Part shown: positions 24,074 to 31,013 of the stretch, one piece after another
How the letters are laid out: each line of letters opens with the position of its first letter
How positions within the stretch are numbered: position 1 is the stretch's first letter
Origin: Neorhizobium sp. SHOUNA12A
GTDB lineage: Bacteria > Pseudomonadota > Alphaproteobacteria > Rhizobiales > Rhizobiaceae
Direction of reading: 5' to 3'
Assembly: GCF_023006505.1 (NCBI RefSeq)
Contig: NZ_JALBGV010000065.1
Span: forward strand, 1 to 34,494
Length of the DNA stretch: 34,494 nucleotides
Translations under genes and position numbers: made by a program
The notes under the pieces: generated by a model
The model's database searches: none
Told to the model about the DNA's origin: nothing
What the model saw: only the letters and a program-made list of their open reading frames with translations

Positions 24074-24105
24074 ACGACGGATTCCACCTTGGAGGAGGGG
24101 AGGAT

Positions 24106-24288
24106 ATGCAGAAAGTCGTCGAGGCAGTCGTCCGGAATGGCGACCAGCGTGTCCCGGTCGGGCTGGTCACCGTCAAGCAGGCGCTTGAAATGCCTGAAAG
24201 GGGAATGGTGGAGTTCAGCCACCCCGCTTATGAAGCCGGAAAGACTGATATTTTCGTCAATCGCGAAACCCTTTCGAAGCTGATGTAA
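24106..24288 (+). CDS. Small protein of unknown function, likely stress-induced (60 aa)
   Basis: A strong GGAGGGGAGG lies just before the ATG. The 60-residue protein (MQKVVEAVVRNGDQRVPVGL, later MVEFSHPAYEAGKTDIFVNR) looks soluble and compact, with alternating strands and helices; there is no signal peptide. I do not recognise a family. The EcfG-type promoter 35 bp upstream suggests expression under general stress. Confidence 0.7.
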   Translation: MQKVVEAVVRNGDQRVPVGLVTVKQALEMPERGMVEFSHPAYEAGKTDIFVNRETLSKLM

Positions 24289-24324
24289 TCGCGGCGGACG
24301 GCGAAAAGCCGGCAGTTTGAGACG

Positions 24325-24353
24325 ACCCGAAACGCGAATTCGTGATTTCGGGT
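24325..24353 (+). terminator. Hairpin between two small genes
   Basis: ACCCGAAA (24325-24332) and TTTCGGGT (24346-24353) form an 8-bp stem with a 13-nt loop that can pair further. A short T run follows. It could end the upstream transcript, or it could be a copy of the CCCGAAA-type intergenic palindrome. Confidence 0.4.
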
Positions 24354-24406
24354 TTATGACTCTGCGGGGTATTTTACGCCCGCAACCACAGCGAAAGGAG
24401 AATGGC

Positions 24407-24610
24407 ATGAAGACAATTCTCGTCATCGCCGCCGTGCTCGGCCTGTCGTCAACCGCAGCTCTTGCGGAATGCGCCGGCCACAACGTCACGGCTTCCGCCA
24501 AGGTGGACAAGGAAGTCACCACGGCAAGCATTGCGGCTCCGAAAATGGATCCGCGCGAGGAAGCTGCCGTGCTGAAGCAGTCCGAAGGACAGGCTAAAGC
24601 CACCGAATAA
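24407..24610 (+). CDS. Small exported protein, unknown function (67 aa)
   Basis: AAGGAG sits 6-11 nt before the ATG at 24407. The N terminus is a clear signal peptide (MKTILVIAAVLGLSSTAALA, cleaved before ECAGH), leaving a mature peptide of about 47 residues with a single cysteine near its start and a charged, helical C-terminal half (MDPREEAAVLKQSEGQ). I do not recognise a named family. No EcfG-type motif lies directly upstream. Confidence 0.75.
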   Translation: MKTILVIAAVLGLSSTAALAECAGHNVTASAKVDKEVTTASIAAPKMDPREEAAVLKQSEGQAKATE

Positions 24611-24618
24611 TCGTTTTG

Positions 24619-24645
24619 CCCGCGCCGGCTCCCCGCCGGTGCGGG
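24619..24645 (+). terminator. Rho-independent terminator
   Basis: CCCGCGCCGGC (24619-24629) and GCCGGTGCGGG (24635-24645) form an 11-bp stem with one G-U pair and a 5-nt loop, followed by TTTTCATTTT. It ends the exported-peptide gene transcript. Confidence 0.85.
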
Positions 24646-24742
24646 TTTTCATTTTGCTTCAGATAGAGACCCGCCCTCTCGGATAGATCGAGCAACGGAG
24701 CCTCGCGTTCCGCTTGGTGTTGTTTCCGAAAAGGAGACTCTG

Positions 24743-24991
24743 ATGGCTAAAAAACCTCTCGCTGCCGGCTTTACAGGCGACGTCGCCGAAGAGGCAGGCG
24801 TTAGCGTTCGTACGAAATCTGCTGTTCATCGTGTCAAGGACGAGGCGGGTATGGTCGGCGCTCATGCCGTCGATCATCCGGCGGCTACCGGTTCGGCAAT
24901 TGCCGTCGTCGGCCTGCTCGGCTTGGCGGTCGGCTACATGCTCGGCATGTCGTCCGCGTCCCGCGACCGGCGCTGGTATCGCCAGAGGTGA
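24743..24991 (+). CDS. Small membrane protein with C-terminal HPAAT-TM module (82 aa)
   Basis: AAAAGGAGA lies 7 nt before the ATG. A charged N-terminal part is followed by DHPAATGSAIAVVGLLGLAV (about 44-63), a single Gly-rich transmembrane helix, and the tail SASRDRRWYRQR. The layout resembles ElaB/YqjD/DUF883 tail-anchored proteins, which bind ribosomes in E. coli during slow growth; here the coiled-coil part is short. The C-terminal module is shared with the gene at 25851, so the two are probably paralogues. Confidence 0.75.
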   Translation: MAKKPLAAGFTGDVAEEAGVSVRTKSAVHRVKDEAGMVGAHAVDHPAATGSAIAVVGLLGLAVGYMLGMSSASRDRRWYRQR

Positions 24992-25023
24992 GTGAGGTTT
25001 TCCTCAGAATCCTATCCGCTCCT

Positions 25024-25048
25024 GGAACAGTGGCGGGCCTCAGTCGTT
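25024..25048 (+). promoter_or_regulatory. EcfG/RpoE2-type general-stress promoter
   Basis: GGAAC (25024-25028), 16 bp, CGTT (25045-25048), a second exact match to the consensus. It lies 27 bp before the start codon at 25076, leaving a short leader with AAAGGAGA. Confidence 0.72.
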
Positions 25049-25075
25049 GGTTTCCTGACAAGAAAGGAGACCATC

Positions 25076-25270
25076 ATGCCCAATCGAGACCCTATCCCGA
25101 CTCCGAGCCCTCAGCCGCGCGGGCCGACGCCGGCGGGCGGAGTTCCCGATCGCACCCAGGAAAAGCCGCCATTGACGCCGGCGCAGGATCCCGGCGACAG
25201 CAAGAACCCGCAGGATCCGACGCTTGATCCCGCACTCCTGCCGACCGGCGATCCGGCCGGCATGGCATAA
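25076..25270 (+). CDS. Proline-rich small protein, unknown function (64 aa)
   Basis: The ATG at 25076 follows AAAGGAGACC. The product (MPNRDPIPTPSPQPRGPTPA, then repeated Pro/Asp/Gly such as TPAQDPGDSKNPQDPT) is strongly proline-rich and very probably disordered; no membrane or signal segment. No family is recognised. Its own EcfG-type promoter suggests a stress role. Confidence 0.65.
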   Translation: MPNRDPIPTPSPQPRGPTPAGGVPDRTQEKPPLTPAQDPGDSKNPQDPTLDPALLPTGDPAGMA

Positions 25271-25310
25271 CCGGGCCGAACCCTCTGCCCAGCCCGCGGA
25301 CGCTCGCGAC

Positions 25311-25342
25311 GGACCCGTATAGGTAGTAACCCGTACGGGTCC
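25311..25342 (+). terminator. Hairpin after the proline-rich gene
   Basis: GGACCCGTA (25311-25319) and TACGGGTCC (25334-25342) form a perfect 9-bp stem with a 14-nt loop. The following sequence (ACCCTTATATTAC) is AT-rich but has no clean T run. The rest of 25343-25562 is an AT-rich patch (25343-25392) and spacer without a visible gene. Confidence 0.5.
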
Positions 25343-25562
25343 ACCCTTATATTACACCCCTCTATTATTGTTATTGTCAATTTATTAGCCAAGGCTCAAA
25401 ATCCCCTCTCCTGTGGCTTGCAGACCTTTTTCCCCGGGCGCCGACAAGGCCGGCGCAAGACTGTCGCAATAAAAGGCCGCTGGTAATTTTCTCCGGCCGC
25501 CATTGCTGAATGGGGGAGGGGAGTGGTCCGCCGGTCGGGCACCGTATGATCGGGAGGGTTAT

Positions 25563-25775
25563 ATGCCTACACAGATGGTTCGAAATCCGGTCAATCCCGA
25601 GCAGCTCAGCCTGCTGCAGCAGGTCTTTGACCAGGCTTGTGCCGAACACCAGATCGACAAGGCGAGCCCCGATGCGGAGGCGCTTGCACTCATCCTGGTG
25701 AACTCCCTTCAAAAAGGGTCGGACGACAAGCAAAAGCTCGCGGCGCTGGCCGAAGCGCTGGCGAAAAGCCGGTAG
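25563..25775 (+). CDS. Small soluble protein, unknown function (70 aa)
   Basis: GGGAGGG precedes the ATG at 25563. The 70-residue protein is helical (PEQLSLLQQVFDQACAEHQI, later ALALILVNSLQKGSDDKQKL, ending ALAEALAKSR), has one cysteine and no membrane segment. I do not recognise the family by name. It has no GGAAC motif in front, but lies in the same run of small stress-type genes. Confidence 0.7.
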   Translation: MPTQMVRNPVNPEQLSLLQQVFDQACAEHQIDKASPDAEALALILVNSLQKGSDDKQKLAALAEALAKSR

Positions 25776-25791
25776 CCTCCCGCCTAAAAGA

Positions 25792-25816
25792 GGAACCTAT
25801 CAGTTCTTCGACAGTT
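25792..25816 (+). promoter_or_regulatory. EcfG-type promoter variant
   Basis: GGAAC (25792-25796), 16 bp, AGTT (25813-25816): one base off the CGTT element. It is 34 bp before the start codon at 25851. Confidence 0.5.
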
Positions 25817-25850
25817 GAACGGTCTCTCGATCAACTCAAGGAGGCCGGTA

Positions 25851-26222
25851 ATGGCAGAGCCCATCAGAAACCTGAATACACCCGCGAAGTCGGATACGCC
25901 CTCTTTCGATCACGAGCCCAGCGAAAACGTCAAGGCCGAGATTGCGACGCTTCGTTCCGAGATCGCCAATCTGCGCGAGATGCTCGCCGAAAAGACCGGC
26001 GCTGCCTATGGCCGGGTCGCCGAGCGTGCTGGCAATGCTGCGCATTACGTCCAGAATGAAGCAAGCTCGGTTGCCGGCACCATCCGCGAACACCCTGCCG
26101 CCACCACGACACTGTTCACCCTGATCGGTGCCATCGGTTTTGCGATCGGCTATGTGGTGGCCACCGCTTCTGCCGACAGCAAACATGCCTGGTATGACCG
26201 CTATCTGAGCAGCCGCCTTTAG
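25851..26222 (+). CDS. ElaB/YqjD/DUF883-like tail-anchored membrane protein (123 aa)
   Basis: AAGGAGG precedes the ATG at 25851. A flexible N terminus leads into a coiled coil (ENVKAEIATLRSEIANLREM, about 25-44), an amphipathic stretch, then EHPAATTTLFTLIGAIGFAI with one transmembrane helix (about 80-105), and the tail ending AWYDRYLSSRL. This is the arrangement of E. coli YqjD/ElaB, inner-membrane proteins that bind ribosomes in stationary phase. The stop overlaps the convergent YbaK-like gene by 4 bp. Confidence 0.8.
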   Translation: MAEPIRNLNTPAKSDTPSFDHEPSENVKAEIATLRSEIANLREMLAEKTGAAYGRVAERAGNAAHYVQNEASSVAGTIREHPAATTTLFTLIGAIGFAIGYVVATASADSKHAWYDRYLSSRL

Positions 26223-26704
26223 GCGACGCTGCCATCCGAAACCGGATCCTGACCGACATCGACCCAGGTCGCTGCGGTCAGGTCCGCCATCCGGTCGGGG
26301 CTGATACGCACCGCGGCATTGACGGCGCCGGCCGCGGGCACGACTTCCGGAAACTTTTGAAGCGATATGTCGCAATAGATCGGCATCGGCGAAGGCAGGC
26401 CGAACGGGCATACGCCGCCGACCGGATGCCCGGTGATCGCCACGACCTCGTCGCCGCCGAGCATGCGCGGCTTTGCGCCGAACCGATCCCGGAACTTGCG
26501 ATTGTCGAGACGGCTGGTTCCTGACATGACCACCAGCGCGGTAGTTTCGCCGGCGCGCACGCAGATCGTCTTGGCGATCTGTTCGGGCGCCACGCCGTGC
26601 GCGGCAGCGGCAAGCGGTACGGTCGCCGAGCTTTCCTCGGTAATGATGACGTGGATGTCGGGGGCGTTGGCGGCGAAGAAGGCGCGGACGGATTCGAGGC
26701 TCAT
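26219..26704 (-). CDS. YbaK/EbsC-family protein (aminoacyl-tRNA deacylase domain)
   Basis: The 161-aa protein is a free-standing editing domain. It has the conserved Lys45 in AKTICVRAGE, RLDNRKFRDRFGAKPRML, and the active-site loop GHPVGGVCPFGL (92-103). Relatives hydrolyse mischarged Cys-tRNA(Pro), Ala-tRNA(Pro) or similar; specificity cannot be read from the sequence. It is convergent, with a 4-bp overlap, with the DUF883-like gene. Confidence 0.9.
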   Translation of the reverse strand: MSLESVRAFFAANAPDIHVIITEESSATVPLAAAAHGVAPEQIAKTICVRAGETTALVVMSGTSRLDNRKFRDRFGAKPRMLGGDEVVAITGHPVGGVCPFGLPSPMPIYCDISLQKFPEVVPAAGAVNAAVRISPDRMADLTAATWVDVGQDPVSDGSVA

Positions 26705-26822
26705 GTCCGCAAAATTGGCGCAGGATCACGCCCGCCGCAAGAAAACAATGAAGCTATGCGAGAATTGCAATGCTGCAGTGCGATATCGTGACTGTTTTTT
26801 GAGCTTCGATCCTGTATGTTCA

Positions 26823-26945
26823 ATTCATCGACGGGCGCACTCCTCCTCCCAGCGCCCTTGATGGGACCGACAACACCTCCTCCTCCCAGTTGTTGGTCAG
26901 TTTCAGAAACCCGGCGCACCTCCTCCCGCGCCGGGTTTTCTGTTT
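26823..26945 (+). ncRNA. Trans-acting sRNA of the alpha-r14/NfeR1 type (anti-Shine-Dalgarno loops)
   Basis: Three consecutive hairpins each expose the same loop. GGGCGC/GCGCCC is at 26833-26857, GACCGACAAC/GTTGTTGGTC at 26865-26898, and AACCCGGCGC/GCGCCGGGTT at 26908-26937. All three loops contain CCTCCTCCC, complementary to ribosome binding sites. The third hairpin is a terminator followed by TTTTCTGTTTT. This structure matches the alpha-r14 family of Rhizobiales (S. meliloti Smr14C2/NfeR1), which down-regulates many mRNAs by pairing at their Shine-Dalgarno regions. The 5' end is approximate and the promoter is not fixed. Confidence 0.85.
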
Positions 26946-27005
26946 TATATGCCTTGAAATCGCTGGCGATTTCGCTTTTTAAGGCAAGCCTGAATTTTCC
27001 CGATC

Positions 27006-27034
27006 TTGACCTTTTTGCGCGAAGACCCTATTTG
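27006..27034 (+). promoter_or_regulatory. Probable promoter of the cold-shock gene
   Basis: TTGACC (27006-27011) and TATTTG (27029-27034) are 17 bp apart. The start codon is at 27177, so the leader would be about 136 nt, as is common for cold-shock genes whose long 5' UTR controls stability and translation. Confidence 0.55.
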
Positions 27035-27176
27035 GTTCGCCATCGATATTTGTTTGATAGCCAGCACTATGCGCCTCACGGCGTTTGCGACGATCTCTCT
27101 TCAAATACGAAACTTCAACGTTCCAAGCGCTCGAGCGTGGAATAGTCGGTCATATTTGCAAGGGAAAGGCATCGTT

Positions 27177-27386
27177 ATGGCTACCGGTACTGTAAAGTGG
27201 TTCAACGCAACCAAGGGCTACGGCTTCATTCAGCCTGACGACGGTTCGCAGGACGTATTCGTTCACATCTCTGCCGTTGAGCGCGCCGGACTCGGCCAGC
27301 TCAAGGATGGTCAGAAGATCTCCTACGAACTCGTCAGCGACAAGCGTTCGGGCAAGGTTTCCGCAGACCGCCTCCAGGGCGCATGA
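27177..27386 (+). CDS. CspA-family cold-shock protein
   Basis: A single 69-aa cold-shock domain (OB fold) starting MATGTVKWFNATKGYGFIQP, with RNP1 KGYGFI and RNP2 VFVHIS intact. It acts as a single-stranded nucleic-acid chaperone. AAGGGAAAGG precedes the ATG at 27177. The frame is open further upstream, but that part is leader RNA. Rhizobia have several csp paralogues, so cold induction of this copy is not certain. Confidence 0.95.
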   Translation: MATGTVKWFNATKGYGFIQPDDGSQDVFVHISAVERAGLGQLKDGQKISYELVSDKRSGKVSADRLQGA

Positions 27387-27417
27387 TCTGCTGAAGACTT
27401 CAGGTCTTTAAGATTGC

Positions 27418-27442
27418 GAAAGGCCGGCTCGTCCGGCCTTTC
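27418..27442 (+). terminator. Terminator of the cold-shock gene
   Basis: GAAAGGCCGG (27418-27427) and CCGGCCTTTC (27433-27442) form a perfect 10-bp stem with a CTCGT loop, followed by TGCTTTT. Confidence 0.88.
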
Positions 27443-27654
27443 TGCTTTTGGGAAGCTAGGTTTTATTATCTGGAATAATTCTAAATTGAAGCCCCTTGTA
27501 AACGGAAATCCCAGCTCCCATTTAGGGTACAATAGCGTTTCCGACGCACCCGCATGGTCGGGCTCCAAAGAGCTTCAGCGACCATGTGTGTTACGGCAAA
27601 TACGGGCGACCGTGCCGTCTTGAGGCAGTTTCCATATCCGCGTTAACGGAATGT

Positions 27655-27807
27655 TTACCTCACCGAGAGACGATGACCGCTAGAGCCGTGGTGATCTGGA
27701 AAGGTCGAAAGCGGCCGCGTCGGAAATGCTTGTCCCATTTAGAGTGACCACGGATGTACTGGCACCGGTGAATGGGAGTGGAAAGGTCGGGCTTGCCCGG
27801 CCTTTTT
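27655..27807 (+). ncRNA. Candidate sRNA ending in a strong terminator
   Basis: A plus-strand terminator (AAAGGTCGGGC 27782-27792 with GCCCGGCCTTT 27795-27805, then T5 and a further T run) follows about 340 bp with no credible gene after the cold-shock terminator. A possible promoter is TTGAGG (27620-27625), 17 bp, TTAACG (27643-27648), predicting a transcript of about 150 nt. Inside, TCCCATT and AATGGGA can pair. A 24-codon reading frame from 27672 is too short and basic to judge. No known family recognised. Confidence 0.4.
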
Positions 27808-27813
27808 GTTTTT

Positions 27814-27845
27814 AAGGGCCCGACGCGAAGACGCGTCGGGCCTTT
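27814..27845. terminator. Strong hairpin between candidate sRNA and M20 peptidase gene
   Basis: GGCCCGACGCG (27817-27827) and CGCGTCGGGCC (27832-27842) form a perfect 11-bp stem with an AAGA loop, extended by weak flanking pairs. T-rich sequence follows on the plus strand, so it backs up the terminator just before it. It also lies 20 bp past the stop codon of the minus-strand peptidase gene. Confidence 0.75.
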
Positions 27846-27864
27846 TCGGTTTTAAGCGTCAACT

Positions 27865-29253
27865 TCAGGCAGCCAGCGCCGCGATGATGCGCGCCCAGGA
27901 GCGGATGCCCTTGTGGAAGGAGCGCAGGTCGTACTTCTCATTCGGCGAGTGGATGCGGTCGTCGCTGAGGCCGAAACCGACCAGCAGCGATTCCATGCCG
28001 AGCGTCTTCTGGAAATCGCCGACGATCGGGATCGAGCCACCGACGCCGACGAGCAGTGCCGGCTTAGGCCACTCTTCCGAAAGCGCAGTCTTCGCCTTGG
28101 TGAGCACCGGCGAGTCGTAGCCGAGCTGGATCGCCGGCGAGCCGCCGTGCTTCAGGAATTCCACCGAGCAATCGGCAGGGATTTTCGAGCGCACATAGGC
28201 GCGAAAACTTTCGCGGATCTTCTCCGGGTCCTGGCCGCCGACGAGACGGCAGGAGACCTTGGCCGATGCCTTCGAGGCGATGACCGTCTTGAAGCCCTGG
28301 CCTTCGTAACCGCCGCTGATGCCGTTGAATTCGCAGGTCGGCCGTGCCCAGATGAGTTCGAGCAGCGATCGGCCCTTCTCGCCGGCCAGTTCCGACAGCC
28401 CCACCTCGCCGAGGAAATCGTCGCGCCCGGCGACCAGGCTTGCCCAGGCCGCCTTGATGTTGGATGGCGTCTCCTCGATGCCGTCATAAAAGCCTTCGAG
28501 CGTCACGCGGCCGGTATCGTCATGCAGTCCGGCGAGGATCTTCGACAGAATCTGGATCGGGTTTGCGGCTGCACCTCCATACATGCCGGAATGCAGGTCG
28601 CGATTGGCGGCGGTGACGATGATTTCCTCGCCCACCAGGCCGCGCAGCGACGCGGTAATCGCCGGCGTATCGGCGTCCCACATGCCGGTATCGCAGACCA
28701 GCGCATAATCGGCCTTCAACTCGGCAGCATTGGCATCAAGGAAGGGTTTGAGCGACGGCGAGCCGGATTCTTCCTCGCCTTCGAAGAGAATGGTGACGCG
28801 CACCGGCAGCGAGCCATGCACATCCTTATAGGCGCGGCAGGCTTCGACGAAGGTCATCAACTGGCCCTTGTCGTCGGCAACGCCGCGGCCCGTCACCACC
28901 TTGCGGCCAGGCCCGAGTTCCTTGACCTTGGGATCGAAGGGATCATCCTCCCAGAGCTCGATCGGATCGATTGGCTGGACGTCGTAATGGCCGTAGAACA
29001 ACACATGCGACGCGTCGGCGCTGGCGCCCGGATGATGGCCGACAACCATCGGATGGCCGGTCGTATCACGAACCGAGGCCTCGAAGCCGAGATCCTTGAG
29101 TTCGGCCACCAGCCACTCGGCAGCCTTGCGGCAATCCGGCTTGAAGGCGGGGTCGGTGGAAATCGACTTGATGCGGACGAGGCCGAACAGGCGCTCGAGG
29201 CTTTCGGGAAGATTGCGGTCGGCGCGGTCGAGGACGGAGGAAAGATCGGTCAT
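27865..29253 (-). CDS. M20/M28-family metallopeptidase (dipeptidase type)
   Basis: Cytosolic zinc peptidase, 462 aa. Metal-ligand motifs are in order: GHYDVQPIDP (His89, Asp91), GRGVADDKGQL (Asp127/128), and EGEEESGS (158-165), which supplies the catalytic and a metal Glu. A dimerisation domain is inserted around 220-350, containing NRDLHSGMYGGAAANP, and RIHSPNEKYDL near the end holds the last metal His. The ATG at 29253 gives MTDLSSVLDRADRNL; the frame is open upstream but without family similarity. Dipeptidase is likely; the substrate is not determined. Confidence 0.92.
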   Translation of the reverse strand: MTDLSSVLDRADRNLPESLERLFGLVRIKSISTDPAFKPDCRKAAEWLVAELKDLGFEASVRDTTGHPMVVGHHPGASADASHVLFYGHYDVQPIDPIELWEDDPFDPKVKELGPGRKVVTGRGVADDKGQLMTFVEACRAYKDVHGSLPVRVTILFEGEEESGSPSLKPFLDANAAELKADYALVCDTGMWDADTPAITASLRGLVGEEIIVTAANRDLHSGMYGGAAANPIQILSKILAGLHDDTGRVTLEGFYDGIEETPSNIKAAWASLVAGRDDFLGEVGLSELAGEKGRSLLELIWARPTCEFNGISGGYEGQGFKTVIASKASAKVSCRLVGGQDPEKIRESFRAYVRSKIPADCSVEFLKHGGSPAIQLGYDSPVLTKAKTALSEEWPKPALLVGVGGSIPIVGDFQKTLGMESLLVGFGLSDDRIHSPNEKYDLRSFHKGIRSWARIIAALAA

Positions 29254-29395
29254 GGGGAATCCTGTCTTTGAAGTGCGAGACCCTTGAGCCCAGGAGGCGA
29301 GAAGCGGCCCATCGTTTCGGATGCCCGACCTTGTTAGCAAGTCCGGGGTGGAAGAGACAATGGCAAAGACGTCCATGGCACGCGGGATGGGCGTC

Positions 29396-30592
29396 CTAGC
29401 CGAAGCGCGTTCCGTTCCGGACGAGCCCATCGATGGCGCGGAAGGCGAGGACGGCAAGAGCGCCAAGCGCCGCCGTGATCGAAAGCGACCAGATAAAACC
29501 CAGCCGCTGCATGGAAAGCGCCAGGACGAAGGGGGCAATCGCCGAGACGATCAACCGGGCCGACATCATCTTGCCCTGCAGTTTGCCGTAGCCGTCACTG
29601 CCGAACAGCGTCAGCGGAAGGGTACCCGTCACGATGCTCAAAAGTCCGTTACCCATGCCGAAGATGACCGCAAACAGCATCGCTCCGGGTACCGATGGCG
29701 CCGTGAGGACAAGAACGACAACGCCGGCCGGCAGCAGCGCCGCCGCAATCAGCGCGAGGCGAAGGGGTTGCAGGTTCCGGCCGAACGTCATGTTGATAAG
29801 CCGGCTAAGCACCTGGGAGGGGCCGAACAATGTGCCGACCAGCGCAGCACTCGTGCCGAGACCAAGGCCGGAGAGCAGCGGCACCATATGGACGAGCACG
29901 GCGGAGCTCACCAGCGACTGCAGCGAGAACCCGGCGACCATCAGCGTAAAGCCGGTGAACCGCAGGTCGGGCGTCAAAATGCCCTCGGTCCGGGTGGGGA
30001 GGGCAGAAGTCGCCGTCTTTCGTCGCGCGGCTCCATGAGACAGCCAGGCATGCAGCGGCAGGCAGACCAGCAGATTGAGCGCCGCAAAGACGAGATAGAC
30101 GTGCTGCCAGGAGAGATAGGCATGCAGCGCGGCGGTGATCGGCCAGAAGATCGTCGAGGCGAATCCGGCGATCAGGGTGAGATAGGTGATGCTCCGTTGC
30201 GCGACCTGTGGCCGAAGTTGCACCAAGAGGGCGAAGGCGGCGCCATATTGTACGAGATTGGCAGCCACCTCGATCGCGATCAGCGCCGCGACAAAGGTGG
30301 CCTTGCCGGGCGCCATGGCGCAGGCAACCAATGCGGCCGCGGCCGCGGCAGAGCCGACGGTCATGACGCGACCGGCGCCGATCCGGTCGAACAGCGCGCC
30401 GAGCCATGGAGCGCTGAGCCCGCCGATCAGAAGCGCGGCAGAAAGCGCCCCGAAGATCCATTCGCTGGACCACGAGAAATGCGCCGCCATATCCGGTGCA
30501 AGGATGCTGAAACTGTAATAGAGGGTGCCATACCCGATGATCTGCGTGACGCCGAGTGCGACGACGGCGGCAACGGGCATGCGTTCAGACAA
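29396..30592 (-). CDS. MFS transporter, last gene of the arsenic operon (ArsK-like?)
   Basis: The 398-aa protein has 12 predicted membrane helices and the major-facilitator loop motif LGALFDRIGAGRVMTVG between helices 2 and 3. It begins within arsC (8-bp overlap), placing it firmly in the arsR-aqpS-arsC transcript. MFS pumps in rhizobial and Agrobacterium ars operons include ArsK, an exporter of arsenite, antimonite and organoarsenicals, and ArsJ. This gene could be arsK, but no GAPDH partner typical of ArsJ is present. Assignment rests on context. Confidence 0.85.
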   Translation of the reverse strand: MSERMPVAAVVALGVTQIIGYGTLYYSFSILAPDMAAHFSWSSEWIFGALSAALLIGGLSAPWLGALFDRIGAGRVMTVGSAAAAAALVACAMAPGKATFVAALIAIEVAANLVQYGAAFALLVQLRPQVAQRSITYLTLIAGFASTIFWPITAALHAYLSWQHVYLVFAALNLLVCLPLHAWLSHGAARRKTATSALPTRTEGILTPDLRFTGFTLMVAGFSLQSLVSSAVLVHMVPLLSGLGLGTSAALVGTLFGPSQVLSRLINMTFGRNLQPLRLALIAAALLPAGVVVLVLTAPSVPGAMLFAVIFGMGNGLLSIVTGTLPLTLFGSDGYGKLQGKMMSARLIVSAIAPFVLALSMQRLGFIWSLSITAALGALAVLAFRAIDGLVRNGTRFG

Positions 30593-31013
30593 CGCGCTTG
30601 CCCTCGGCGTCCAGCACCTGTTCGCCGTCTTCCTTGGCGAACGGACCCTGGTGAGTATCCGGCAGGATATCGAGCACGGCCTCCGACGGTCGCGCCAGGC
30701 GCGTGCCCAAGGGCGTGATGACGAATGGGCGGTTGATCAGGATCGGATCCTTCAGCATCGCATCCAGCAACCGATCATCGGAAAGGACTGGATCGTTGAG
30801 ACCGAACTCCGCATAAGGCGTGCCCTTCTCGCGGATCGCCTGCCGCACGGTGAGACCTGCATCCGCGATCATCCGGACGAGTTCGTCGCGCGTCGGCGGT
30901 GTTTTCAGATATTCGATCACGGTCGGCTCGATGCCGGCATTGCGGATCATGGCCAGCGTGTTGCGCGAAGTGCCGCAATCCGGATTGTGATAGATGGTGA
31001 CGTTCATGGTCAT
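30585..31013 (-). CDS. arsC: Arsenate reductase, glutaredoxin-dependent
   Basis: ArsC reduces arsenate to arsenite using glutathione and glutaredoxin. The 142-aa protein is of the ArsC/Spx thioredoxin-fold type. The catalytic Cys13 lies in YHNPDCGTSRNTL, and the arginine residues that hold the oxyanion are at Arg61, Arg95 (NRPFVITP) and Arg105/108. The ATG at 31013 overlaps the aqpS stop by 4 bp; a second ATG two codons later is also possible. Confidence 0.95.
   Translation of the reverse strand: MTMNVTIYHNPDCGTSRNTLAMIRNAGIEPTVIEYLKTPPTRDELVRMIADAGLTVRQAIREKGTPYAEFGLNDPVLSDDRLLDAMLKDPILINRPFVITPLGTRLARPSEAVLDILPDTHQGPFAKEDGEQVLDAEGKRVV

Noticed and set aside
26816..27145. Plus-strand frame of 109 codons over the sRNA and csp leader
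   Set aside because: It crosses the sRNA terminator and encodes Ser/Pro/Arg low-complexity sequence from the CCTCCTCCC loops.
29321..30718. Plus-strand open frame of 465 codons
   Set aside because: Antisense to the MFS gene; composition is Arg/Gln/Gly-rich without domains.
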